Shown here in pieces: positions 39,503 to 48,234 of a stretch of DNA of 64,000 nucleotides. The position numbers and the translations under genes are program-made. The notes under the pieces were generated by a model. That model worked only from the letters and a program-made list of their open reading frames with translations, had not been told where the DNA came from and did no database searches. The DNA lies in assembly GCF_020805785.1 (NCBI RefSeq), contig NZ_JAJGZV010000001.1, positions 1,054,001 to 1,118,000 on the forward strand, given 5' to 3'. This DNA comes from Flavobacterium chungbukense. Lineage in GTDB: Bacteria; Bacteroidota; Bacteroidia; Flavobacteriales; Flavobacteriaceae. How positions within the stretch are numbered: the first letter of the stretch is position 1; each line of letters opens with the position of its first letter.

Positions 39503-39883
39503 TTTCATTGGTCAGAATTTACTTTTAAAAATATTTTTTATTTAGATTTTTTTTTAAAACAATTTTAATAGTATCCTGTATTTGTTTTGTAGGTTTTTTA
39601 ATGTAAATTAAATGTTATTTTAAAAATTATCTCTAACGTTTTCGTAAAATACAACTATTTCTAAGCTTCTATGCATCAGTCATGCTAGTAGTAAGTTTTG
39701 CAGAATAAATAGTATATGCATAATTTTGATAAAAATATTATTGTTTTTTGATTAAAACGGGTTTATAAATTTTATTATAAGCAATCATTTATCTTGAATA
39801 TTTTGTATCGTTTATTTTTTTCATCCGTTTTTTATCAATATTGTTTTTTTTATGTCTTTTTTTTTGAAATTATGTTATTAAAA

Positions 39884-39928
39884 CAGGATACAGCAGGACG
39901 GTTCTCATATATCATCGTTATATTTTTG
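39884..39928 (+). promoter_or_regulatory. Direct-repeat activator site plus -7 box, susC promoter
   Basis: CAGG at 39884 and 39894, 10 bp apart (segment ACAGGATACAGCAGGAC). The second ends at 39897, and exactly 23 bases later TATTTTTG (39921-39928) matches the -7 consensus. A lone inverted ACAGGATAC lies at 39571-39579. The leader to the ATG at 40060 would be about 125 bases. The remainder of the 691-base gap is AT-rich without a gene. Confidence 0.68.
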
Positions 39929-40059
39929 GAATACTAAAAATAAATGTGTTTTAAACATTTAATAAATGCTTTAAGATTTCTTTAAGTAAAATTTTATTAG
40001 ACTTAAGACATATTTAACATGACTAACTAACAATTAATAACCTAACCAAAAAAACATTT

Positions 40060-43000
40060 ATGAAACAAGCACTTATAAAAAGATGTAGTTTTCTTTTGTT
40101 TACATTGATGAGTGTGCTGAGTTATGCTCAAAGTAATCAAGTTACAGTAACAGGAACTGTTACAGATAATTTAGGAGGACTTCTTCCTGGGGTTAACGTC
40201 ACAGAGAAATCTAGCAAGAATTCGGTGACAACAGATTACAATGGTAAATACCAAATTAAAGTTAAGAGTGGAGCAACATTAGTTTTTTCTTTCATCGGAA
40301 TGAAAAAAATTGAATTACCACTTAACAATCGTACAATCGTTAATGCAAAAATGGAAGACGATTTTAATCAATTAGAAAACATCGTTGTAGTTGGTTACGG
40401 TAGTCAAAAGAAAAAAGAACTTACAGGAGCAATTGCTACTATCAAGGCAGATGACTTAATGGATTTGCCGGTAACAAATTTATCTGACGCATTAAAAGGA
40501 TTAGTTCCTGGTGTTAACGTTACTAGTGGAACTGGTCGTCCAGGTGAAGCAGGAAGCGTTTCGATTCGTCAGTCATTTAGTTTATCTAAAGATGGTGGTT
40601 TTAATACTCCTTTAATTATCATTGATGATATGATTCAGGTAGATCCTACTAATGGTAAACCTACATTAGAACAGTTTAATAGATTAGATCCTTCTGAGAT
40701 CGAAAGTATCACTGTATTAAAAGATGGTTCTGCTGCAATTTATGGTTCTCGTGCTTCTCAAGGAGCAATTGTAGTAAAAACTAAACGAGGTAAAGCAGGT
40801 AAAGCAAAATTCTCTTACAATAGTCAATTTGCTATTAATGATGCGGTTAGCCATAGTAAAGTATTGAATGCTTATGAATTTGGGGTTTTCAGTAATAGAT
40901 TTTTCAAATCTAGAGTTGCAGCTCCAGCTGTAATTGATCCAGCTACAATATATTCAGATGCTGAATTGGAGCAAATGAAAGGTTTAAATTATAATTGGTT
41001 AGATGAAGCTTGGAGACCAGCTATTCAGCAAAAGCACTCGTTCAACGTGAGTGGAGGTACTGAAGATATTACTTATTTCGCAGGTGCTACATATCTTACG
41101 CAGGATGCTAATTTAGGATATCAAAAATATGATAAATGGAATTTCCGTACAGGTATTAATGCAAAAATCGCTAAGAATTTAGATTTTTCTGCATCTATTT
41201 CTGGAAATATTGGATTTATCGATAAATCATTTACTAAAGCATCATCTAACATTAGTGATGGTAGTTATGCCTCTGCAGCAGGTGGAGAACAAGCAGATTA
41301 CGGATTCTTGTTACACATGCCACAACATGTGCCTTGGGAAACAATTTTAGGTGGAAAACAATACTATGTGTCTCCATTTCCTAACTCAAACAAAAACTTT
41401 GGAAGTGCAAATGCAAATAATAATATTGCTGGATGGAACTATTTTGCAAACTTAAATAATGGTTCTCATCAAACTACAGATGATAACACATTCAACGTTA
41501 ATGCGTCATTAAATTATAAGATAGCTGCAGTTAAAGGATTGTCTTTCAAAGTAAGTTTTTCGAGAAACCAAAGTTCAGCTTATAATGAGCAAATTCAATT
41601 GCCATATGATTTGGCTAGAATTAGAGATTATCAACTTCAGGACAGACACTTAGCGAGTTCTGCTAATCCTAGCATCTTTAATAGTACAACTAATCCAACA
41701 GGAAGTTATGTTATAGAAACAAACGTTAGAAACTCAAGAGTTTATTACAATAATACAGATAGTAAAAGTAGTCAAGGAGATTTCTTGATTAACTACGATA
41801 GAACTTTTGGAGATCACCAAATTGGAGCTATGGTAGGTGGAGAGGCTTCAGAAACGTATAATACTTTTACACGTTTAGCTTATGAGAACACTGGAAAAGA
41901 TTACTTAGGTGATTATCGTACAGCTGGTACATTAAGTCTTTCTAATAGCCAGGCTACAAAAGTAGAAGGTGGTACATTATCTTACTTTGGACGTTTTAAT
42001 TATAGTTATAAACAAAAATATTTGTTCCAATTTATTCTTCGTAGTGATGCTTCGACAAAATTTGCTCCAGAAAATTACTGGGGAACTTTTCCAGCAGTTC
42101 AGTTAGGTTGGGTAATGTCTAAAGAAAGCTGGTTTGAAAAAGGTTTGCCATGGGTTGATTTCTTCAAACTTCGTTATTCTATTGGTAAAACTGGTAAAGA
42201 TAATATCAGTCCTTGGAGATGGGAACAATATTACGATCTTATTGTTGATAAAGGGTTTCAGTTTGGTCCTGGTACAGCAACTAGTGGTGGTGGATTTAAT
42301 GGAAATGGTTTAACACCTAGAGTGAATCCAAATAGAAGTGTAACATGGGATACTACTATAAAAAATAACTTCGGAGTTGATATAAATTTATTGAAAAATA
42401 GATTAAGCTTAACGTATGACTACTACTACGACAAAAATAAAGATATGTTGACAGATATGAGTAGTGCTGTTGGGGTGCCAATCTCAGTAGGAGGAGCTTA
42501 CGCTGAACAAAATTATGGTCAAATTGATGCTTGGGGTCACGAATTTAGCATTACTTGGAGTGATAAAATAAAAAGCAACATGAGTTATAATGTTGGAATC
42601 AACTTTAGTTATAACAACAATGAAGTTAAAAAATATCCAGATCAAGGAAATTTAGTTCCATCTAATAATACTACAAGAGTAGGATATTCATCTTTTAATC
42701 CAGTATGGGGATATGCAGTTTGGAAAGGAACATCTACAGGAGACGGTATTTTACGTACAGATGAGGATATTGCAAATTACTGGGCATATTTAACAGAGCG
42801 TGCTACAGCAGTTGGAGGTGTGCCAAGATATTTAGATATCAATTCTGCAGCAGGTATGAGAAAAGGATCTTTAGCGTATCAGGATGTTGCAGGACAACTT
42901 AATCCAGATGGAACGTTAGCACCAGCAGACGGACAAATTATGAAAGATAATGATTATGTGAAATTAGCTAATAGTAACAGAACTTACGGTTTTACAACAA

Positions 43001-43452
43001 ACTTGAGTTTTAAATATGAGGGTGTCTCTTTAAGAACTCAAATCGCAACTTCATGGGGAGGAGCAACTTTTGTAGACTTAGTAAATCAAGGTACGTCATC
43101 TGCTCACAATATGTGGTCTCGTGAAAGTTTCTGGAAAGATATGTACAGTGATGATAATCCAAATGGTAAATATCCAAACGTAGCACAATGGGCATATATG
43201 TCGAGTCCATCAGATTTCTGGCAATTGAATACTTTCCGTTGTTTTGTGAGAAACTTAAGTCTTAATTATGATATCCCTAAAAAGGTTTTTGCAGATACAA
43301 AAATTTCTGCTATCACATTAGGTGTAACAGGTAACAACCTTTGGGATTTATACAATCCTTATCCTGATCATTATAGAAACATGTACGATAATTCTTCAGT
43401 AAATTATCCTACACTTAGAACTTGGTCGCTTAATTTTAACGTATCATTCTAA
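40060..43452 (+). CDS. SusC-family TonB-dependent outer-membrane transporter
   Basis: A 1130-residue protein with signal peptide ending near SYAQ. An N-terminal CarboxypepD-reg-like domain (VTVTGTVTDNLGGLLPGVNV to about residue 105) is followed by the TonB-box region (NIVVVGYGSQKKKELTGAIA), the plug (LSDALKGLVPGVNV, SIRQ, ITVLKDGSAAIYGSRASQGA) and a beta-barrel ending in an aromatic residue (FNVSF). It imports pectic oligosaccharides across the outer membrane with the SusD partner 19 bases downstream. Preceded by the best-conserved copy of the direct-repeat promoter. Confidence 0.95.
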   Translation: MKQALIKRCSFLLFTLMSVLSYAQSNQVTVTGTVTDNLGGLLPGVNVTEKSSKNSVTTDYNGKYQIKVKSGATLVFSFIGMKKIELPLNNRTIVNAKMEDDFNQLENIVVVGYGSQKKKELTGAIATIKADDLMDLPVTNLSDALKGLVPGVNVTSGTGRPGEAGSVSIRQSFSLSKDGGFNTPLIIIDDMIQVDPTNGKPTLEQFNRLDPSEIESITVLKDGSAAIYGSRASQGAIVVKTKRGKAGKAKFSYNSQFAINDAVSHSKVLNAYEFGVFSNRFFKSRVAAPAVIDPATIYSDAELEQMKGLNYNWLDEAWRPAIQQKHSFNVSGGTEDITYFAGATYLTQDANLGYQKYDKWNFRTGINAKIAKNLDFSASISGNIGFIDKSFTKASSNISDGSYASAAGGEQADYGFLLHMPQHVPWETILGGKQYYVSPFPNSNKNFGSANANNNIAGWNYFANLNNGSHQTTDDNTFNVNASLNYKIAAVKGLSFKVSFSRNQSSAYNEQIQLPYDLARIRDYQLQDRHLASSANPSIFNSTTNPTGSYVIETNVRNSRVYYNNTDSKSSQGDFLINYDRTFGDHQIGAMVGGEASETYNTFTRLAYENTGKDYLGDYRTAGTLSLSNSQATKVEGGTLSYFGRFNYSYKQKYLFQFILRSDASTKFAPENYWGTFPAVQLGWVMSKESWFEKGLPWVDFFKLRYSIGKTGKDNISPWRWEQYYDLIVDKGFQFGPGTATSGGGFNGNGLTPRVNPNRSVTWDTTIKNNFGVDINLLKNRLSLTYDYYYDKNKDMLTDMSSAVGVPISVGGAYAEQNYGQIDAWGHEFSITWSDKIKSNMSYNVGINFSYNNNEVKKYPDQGNLVPSNNTTRVGYSSFNPVWGYAVWKGTSTGDGILRTDEDIANYWAYLTERATAVGGVPRYLDINSAAGMRKGSLAYQDVAGQLNPDGTLAPADGQIMKDNDYVKLANSNRTYGFTTNLSFKYEGVSLRTQIATSWGGATFVDLVNQGTSSAHNMWSRESFWKDMYSDDNPNGKYPNVAQWAYMSSPSDFWQLNTFRCFVRNLSLNYDIPKKVFADTKISAITLGVTGNNLWDLYNPYPDHYRNMYDNSSVNYPTLRTWSLNFNVSF

Positions 43453-43471
43453 TCAAAATTTAAAAGAAATT

Positions 43472-45445
43472 ATGAAAACACCATTTAAATATATAACACT
43501 ATCACTATTACTTGCTGTAGGTGCTGCTTCTTGTAGTGATGATTTTCTAAAAGATAAGAAAGGTTATGGTTTTTACGACGACACGTTTTACCAGACTCAG
43601 GAGCGTGTGCAAGCATATGTAGATAATCAATATTATGATTTTTATAGTGCTTATAAGTCACCAACATCTACTGTTATTGGTTCTTACACAGATACAAATA
43701 CTAGATTGACTGAGGAGATAGGTGGTACACAAGATTTTATTAATCCTAATAAAACCTTAATAAACTCTGCTGATGCAAGTGGTTACTATGGAGCAAAATT
43801 AGCAACTAGTATTAATAACCATCCTTATAATAGAATTAGAGAGTGTAATGCCTTTTTAGAAGATGTAGATGTAAAAGGTGCAAATCTTGATAAAACATTT
43901 CGTGATCAGGCAAAAGGCCAGATGTATTACTTGCGTGCAGTGCAGTATTTTGATTTACTGCGTGTTTATGGAGGAGTTCCTATTGTAACTACAGTTCAAA
44001 ATGCATCAGCTAATGATCCTTCAATTCAGCTTCCAAGAGCAAAACCTTCTGAGGTAGTAGCTCAAATCGTAAAAGATTTAGACATGGCAGCAAGTTTATT
44101 GCCAGGAAACTGGGCTTCTGGAGCTTACGGACGTTTTACAAAAGGCGCTGCTATGGCACAAAAATCTAGAGTACTTTTAACATTTGCTAGTCCATTGTTC
44201 AATAAAAATTGGGATGGTTCAAACGAGCGTTGGGAAGCTGCTTTGAAAGCGGGATTAGAAGCAGAAGCTCAATTGTCTGCTGATGGTTACGGATTATATG
44301 GAAGCACAGCAAAACAATGGGAGCAAATGTTTTTAATTGATAATGCATTTTGTTCAGAAGCAATAACTGTACAACTTCTTGGATTTGGTCCAACTCAATC
44401 AAATAACAATTCTTGGGAAAAAGGAATTCGTTTATTAAGTTTAGGTGGAACTGGTGGTGGAGTAGCTGCTCCTAAAGAAATGATTGATTTGTTCCCAATG
44501 GCAGATGGTAGAAGACCAACTACTGCAAATGGTTACAACGATTTTACTTTCTTCCTTAACAGAGATCCTAGATTCTACAGAACTTTTGCTTTCTCTGGTT
44601 CTAAATGGGGAAGTAAAGAAACTCCTAACAGTGTTCTTTGGGCTTATCGTTGGGTAGATGGAGCAAATAAAGCAGGTTTCTCAGATGGAAATACTGCAAT
44701 TTCAAGTCCTGCTTTCGTTAGAAAAATGACTAATATCAATGCTAGTAAAGAAACTAACTTCCAGTATTCAGGAACAGATATTTTTGAATATCGTTATGCT
44801 GAGTTACTATTGAATATTGCAGAATGTTATGCTGCTTTAGGACAGACTAACAATACTTTGACTTATTTAGGAAGAATTAGAAATCGTGTTGGTATTCCTG
44901 CTGCAAATAACTACGGAATTGGTACATTAACAACAAAATATCAAGCTATTGAAGCTGTTTTATATGAAAGAAGAGTAGAATTAGCTTATGAAGGAAAACG
45001 TTTCTGGGATGTACAAAGATGGATGCTATATGATAATGAGGTGTTACCTGGAGTTGTAGGTGGTACAGTAAGTAAATTAGGTTTAACGCCAATTAACGGA
45101 ACAAAACGTACTGGTAACTTTTTACAATATAGAGTTGCTACGACATCTGCAACAACAGATCCTTTAACGGCTGCTCGTGCAAGTATAGTTGCTGATCCAG
45201 ATGCTGCAAATTTCAACGCTCAGTTAACAACTTTGGCTACATTTTACAACACAAACTTTATTCGTACAAATTTAGTTACGCCTATGGATAATTTTAACGG
45301 AGCTGCTGTTAATATTAAGTTCAATCCTAACTATTATATTAATGGTCTTAACACTACAGCTTTAACTTCAAATCCATGGTTGTTGCAAACAATTGGATGG
45401 AATGATAACTTTGGTGGACTAGGAACGTTTAATTACCAAGAATAA
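43472..45445 (+). CDS. SusD-family surface glycan-binding lipoprotein
   Basis: A 657-residue RagB/SusD protein. The signal LLAVGAASC gives lipobox Cys21, followed by SDDFLKDKKGYGFYDDTFYQ, the usual SusD opening. TPR-like segments include AKGQMYYLRAVQYFDLLRVY and GVPIVTT; the C-terminal part has EYRYAELLLNIAECYAALGQ and RRVELAYEGKRFWDVQRWML, both family hallmarks. It forms the lid of the SusC channel. A strong hairpin after the stop separates the pair from the lyase genes. Confidence 0.95.
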   Translation: MKTPFKYITLSLLLAVGAASCSDDFLKDKKGYGFYDDTFYQTQERVQAYVDNQYYDFYSAYKSPTSTVIGSYTDTNTRLTEEIGGTQDFINPNKTLINSADASGYYGAKLATSINNHPYNRIRECNAFLEDVDVKGANLDKTFRDQAKGQMYYLRAVQYFDLLRVYGGVPIVTTVQNASANDPSIQLPRAKPSEVVAQIVKDLDMAASLLPGNWASGAYGRFTKGAAMAQKSRVLLTFASPLFNKNWDGSNERWEAALKAGLEAEAQLSADGYGLYGSTAKQWEQMFLIDNAFCSEAITVQLLGFGPTQSNNNSWEKGIRLLSLGGTGGGVAAPKEMIDLFPMADGRRPTTANGYNDFTFFLNRDPRFYRTFAFSGSKWGSKETPNSVLWAYRWVDGANKAGFSDGNTAISSPAFVRKMTNINASKETNFQYSGTDIFEYRYAELLLNIAECYAALGQTNNTLTYLGRIRNRVGIPAANNYGIGTLTTKYQAIEAVLYERRVELAYEGKRFWDVQRWMLYDNEVLPGVVGGTVSKLGLTPINGTKRTGNFLQYRVATTSATTDPLTAARASIVADPDAANFNAQLTTLATFYNTNFIRTNLVTPMDNFNGAAVNIKFNPNYYINGLNTTALTSNPWLLQTIGWNDNFGGLGTFNYQE

Positions 45446-45479
45446 ATTTTAAGATTAAAAAATAATATAATAAGCTTTT

Positions 45480-45508
45480 CACCTGTATTCTTCAAAAGAT
45501 ACAGGTGA
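45480..45508 (+). terminator. Hairpin terminator or processing site after susD
   Basis: CACCTGTAT (45480-45488) pairs with ATACAGGTG near 45499-45507, with further TCTT/AAGA pairing inside and a T-rich tail. It may set SusCD levels above those of the downstream enzymes. Confidence 0.65.
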
Positions 45509-45544
45509 TTTGTTTAAAAAGAATTACCACAACTAGAAATTAAC

Positions 45545-47257
45545 ATGAAAAATTCCGCATTATTTATCGCATCATCTCTGCTTTTTTTAGGAAGTGCAAA
45601 ATGTTTTGCTCAATATCCGAAGATTAGCCCAGAAGTTCAAGCTCAGGAAAAAGCTATCAAAGAAGAAGCTCAAAGACTTTCTGATGAAGCCTGGACAAAA
45701 GCTTTAGTAGTTATTGAAGAAGAAGCAAAACATGGAAAACCTTATATTCCGTGGGCAGCAAGACCAACCGATTTACCTCAGGCTGAAATTCCAGCTTTTC
45801 CAGGTGCTGAAGGAGGAGGAATGTATACTTTCGGAGGACGTGGTGGAAAAGTTTACACTGTAACGAGTCTAGAAGATCGCGGACCAGGAACTTTACGTGA
45901 AGCTTGCGAACAAGGAGGAGCGAGAATAGTGGTATTTAATGTTGCTGGAATTATCAGATTAAAAAGTCCGTTGATTATTCGTGCACCTTACATTACAATT
46001 GCAGGACAAACAGCTCCTGGTGATGGTATTTGTATTGCTGGAGAATCTACTTGGATTGATACGCATGACGTAATTATCAGACACGTACGTTTCCGTCGTG
46101 GAGAAACTTTCGTAGGCCGTCGTGATGACGCTATTGGAGGTAATCCTGTTGGAAATATCATGATTGATCACGTTTCTGCAACTTGGGGATTAGATGAAAA
46201 CATGTCAATCTATAGACATATGTACAATCCAGGGGCAGGATATCCAGATATTAAAGTCGGAACTGTAAATATTACCATCCAAAACAGTTTATTTGGAGAG
46301 GCTCTTGATACTTACAATCACGCTTTTGGAAGTACTTTAGGAGGAGAAAACTGCTCTTTCATGAGAAATATGTGGGCTAATAATGCAGGAAGAAACCCTT
46401 CTATTGGATGGAACGGAATTTTCAATTTTGTAAACAACGTAGTTTTCAACTGGTACAATAGATCTACTGATGGTGGAGATTATACTGCTAATTACAATAT
46501 CATTAATAACTTCTACAAACCAGGTCCGGTAACCGATTTAACACAGCCAATCAGCTATAGAATTTTAAAACCAGAATCTGGAAGAAGTAAATTACCTTAT
46601 ATGGTTTTCGGAAGAGCTTATGTAAACGGAAACATAGTTAATGGAAACGAAAAAGTTACTAAAGACAACTGGGACGGAGGTATTCAGTTAGAAAATAAAA
46701 AAGGTGAGTTAATGACATATGATGAAGCAAAAGAATACTTTGCTAAAATGAAAACGGACAAACCTTTTCCAATGCCATGGTTCCGTCCATTCATGAAAGC
46801 AGACGAAGCATATGAATTTGTTCTTAAAAATGTTGGAGCAACTTTACCAATAAGAGATAAAGTAGATGAAAGAATCGTTAGAACTGTAAAAACTGGAGTT
46901 CCAGAATATGCAAAAGGATTAGAGAAAAAAGAATTTTATCAATTTGAACACAGACGTTTACCGATGGATTCTTATAAAAAAGGAATCATTACAGATATTT
47001 CTCAAGTTGGAGGATATCCAGAATACAAAGGAAAACCTTATGTAGATACTGACAAAGACGGTTTGCCAGATGCATGGGAGAAAAAATACGGTTTAAACCC
47101 GAATGATCCATCTGATGCGCAAGGAGATTTAAATGGAGACGGATACACTAATATTGAAGATTACATTAACGGTGTAAATCCTGCGATAAAAGTAGACTGG
47201 AAAGATTTAGCTAATAATAAAGAAACTTTAGTTAGACCTTTATTAGATTTAAAATAG
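45545..47257 (+). CDS. PL1-type pectate lyase (paralogue A)
   Basis: A 570-residue exported protein (signal through SAKCFAQ). IPAFPGAEGGGMYTFGGRGG and TIAGQTAPGDGICIAGES mark the lyase domain; IMIDHVSATWGLDENMSIYR is the probable catalytic/calcium region. Near the C-terminus DTDKDGLPDAWEKKYGLNPN and DLNGDGYTNIEDYINGVNP form a thrombospondin-3/dockerin-like calcium-binding repeat. Close in sequence to the lyase at 48235, from which it is separated by a DUF3826 gene. Cleaves demethylated polygalacturonate in the periplasm or outside. Confidence 0.87.
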   Translation: MKNSALFIASSLLFLGSAKCFAQYPKISPEVQAQEKAIKEEAQRLSDEAWTKALVVIEEEAKHGKPYIPWAARPTDLPQAEIPAFPGAEGGGMYTFGGRGGKVYTVTSLEDRGPGTLREACEQGGARIVVFNVAGIIRLKSPLIIRAPYITIAGQTAPGDGICIAGESTWIDTHDVIIRHVRFRRGETFVGRRDDAIGGNPVGNIMIDHVSATWGLDENMSIYRHMYNPGAGYPDIKVGTVNITIQNSLFGEALDTYNHAFGSTLGGENCSFMRNMWANNAGRNPSIGWNGIFNFVNNVVFNWYNRSTDGGDYTANYNIINNFYKPGPVTDLTQPISYRILKPESGRSKLPYMVFGRAYVNGNIVNGNEKVTKDNWDGGIQLENKKGELMTYDEAKEYFAKMKTDKPFPMPWFRPFMKADEAYEFVLKNVGATLPIRDKVDERIVRTVKTGVPEYAKGLEKKEFYQFEHRRLPMDSYKKGIITDISQVGGYPEYKGKPYVDTDKDGLPDAWEKKYGLNPNDPSDAQGDLNGDGYTNIEDYINGVNPAIKVDWKDLANNKETLVRPLLDLK

Positions 47258-47296
47258 GAACAATTTTTGAAACCATAAAATTGCTCGCAAAGTTGT

Positions 47297-47343
47297 TAAG
47301 ACGCAAAGATTATTAAAGTAAGCATAAAAAACTTTGCGTCTTA
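47297..47343. repeat. Inverted repeat TAAGACGCAAAG before the DUF3826 gene
   Basis: TAAGACGCAAAG (47297-47308) and CTTTGCGTCTTA (47332-47343) are perfect complements. The words resemble the inner hairpin at 6562-6620. Confidence 0.85.
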
Positions 47344-47433
47344 GCGACTTTTCAAGATTAAAAAGTAAATAAAAATCTATTTGACTTTTTTAAATCAAGT
47401 ATGGTTTAAAAATCAAATCAAAAAATAAAAATC

Positions 47434-48102
47434 ATGGCACTAAATAAATTAAATGCTGGTTTATTATCGCTGGTTTTCGCATTTTCAACTTTAAATGCTC
47501 AACAGCATTTAGATCCTGAATATGTTAAAGTTACTAACGAAAGAGCTGCAAAAATCGTTACTAAATTAGATTTGAAAAACGAAGCAAAAGAAAAAGCAGT
47601 TTCGAATATTATAGCGCAGCAATTCAGGGATTTATCTGAAATTCAGGACGGAAGAGACGCTGAAATCAAAAAAGTAAAAGAAGATGCTTCTTTAGCAAAA
47701 GAAAAACAAAACGAGAAAATTGATAAACTGAAATCAAAAGCAGACGAATCAATAGCAAAGCTGCATAAATCTTACCTCAAAAAATTAGGTAAAGAATTAT
47801 CAGAAGACAAAATCACTGAAGTTAAAGATGGAATGACTTATGGAGTGCTTCCTATCACAGTTGCAGGTTACAACGACATGCTTCCAAATTTAACAGCAGA
47901 ACAAAAAGACTACATCTACAAAGCTTTAGTTGAAGCGAGAGAACATGCAATGGACGCAGGTTCATCTAAAGAAAAACACGGCTGGTTTGGTAAATACAAA
48001 GGAAGAATTAATAACTATTTATCAAAACAAGGTTATGATCTAAACAAAGAAAGTAAAGATTGGCACGAACGTGTTGAGCAAAGAGAAAAAGCTAAGAATT
48101 AG
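47434..48102 (+). CDS. DUF3826 exported protein of unknown function
   Basis: A 222-residue exported protein (signal ending near STLNAQ). It is lysine- and glutamate-rich and mostly helical, with a coiled-coil-like stretch at about residues 75-135 (AEIKKVKEDASLAKEKQNEK). The later segment ITEVKDGMTYGVLPITVAGY and NLTAEQKDYIYKALVEAREH match the DUF3826 family as I remember it. Family members often sit by pectate lyases in Bacteroidota, as here between two PL1 paralogues. A periplasmic chaperone-like or binding role is possible but nothing in the sequence proves one. Confidence 0.75.
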   Translation: MALNKLNAGLLSLVFAFSTLNAQQHLDPEYVKVTNERAAKIVTKLDLKNEAKEKAVSNIIAQQFRDLSEIQDGRDAEIKKVKEDASLAKEKQNEKIDKLKSKADESIAKLHKSYLKKLGKELSEDKITEVKDGMTYGVLPITVAGYNDMLPNLTAEQKDYIYKALVEAREHAMDAGSSKEKHGWFGKYKGRINNYLSKQGYDLNKESKDWHERVEQREKAKN

Positions 48103-48230
48103 TCCTTAGTGTCTAGTAATTAGTAATTAGTTTTTTTAAAATTCATTAGTGGATGTTTTTTAAACTAATCACTAATTACTAAGAGCTAATCACTAAAAAC
48201 TAAGGACTAGTAACTAATCACTAAGAACTA
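48101..48230. repeat. Spacer of inverted and tandem 'CTAATCACTAA' words
   Basis: AGTCCTTAGT (48101) pairs with ACTAAGGACT near 48200; between and after are repeated CTAATCACTAA and AGTAATTAGT words, related to the 7-bp tandem at 19124. It fills the entire gap. Confidence 0.75.
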
Positions 48231-48234
48231 AAAA

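Noticed and set aside
39571..39579. Inverted ACAGGATAC as a second full activator site for susC
   Set aside because: Only one half-site is present there; no partner 10 bp away.
45480..45508. ATACAGGTG in the susD terminator as another copy of the CAGG regulatory element
   Set aside because: It is the arm of a hairpin, lacks the 10-bp partner and has no -7 box after 23 bases.
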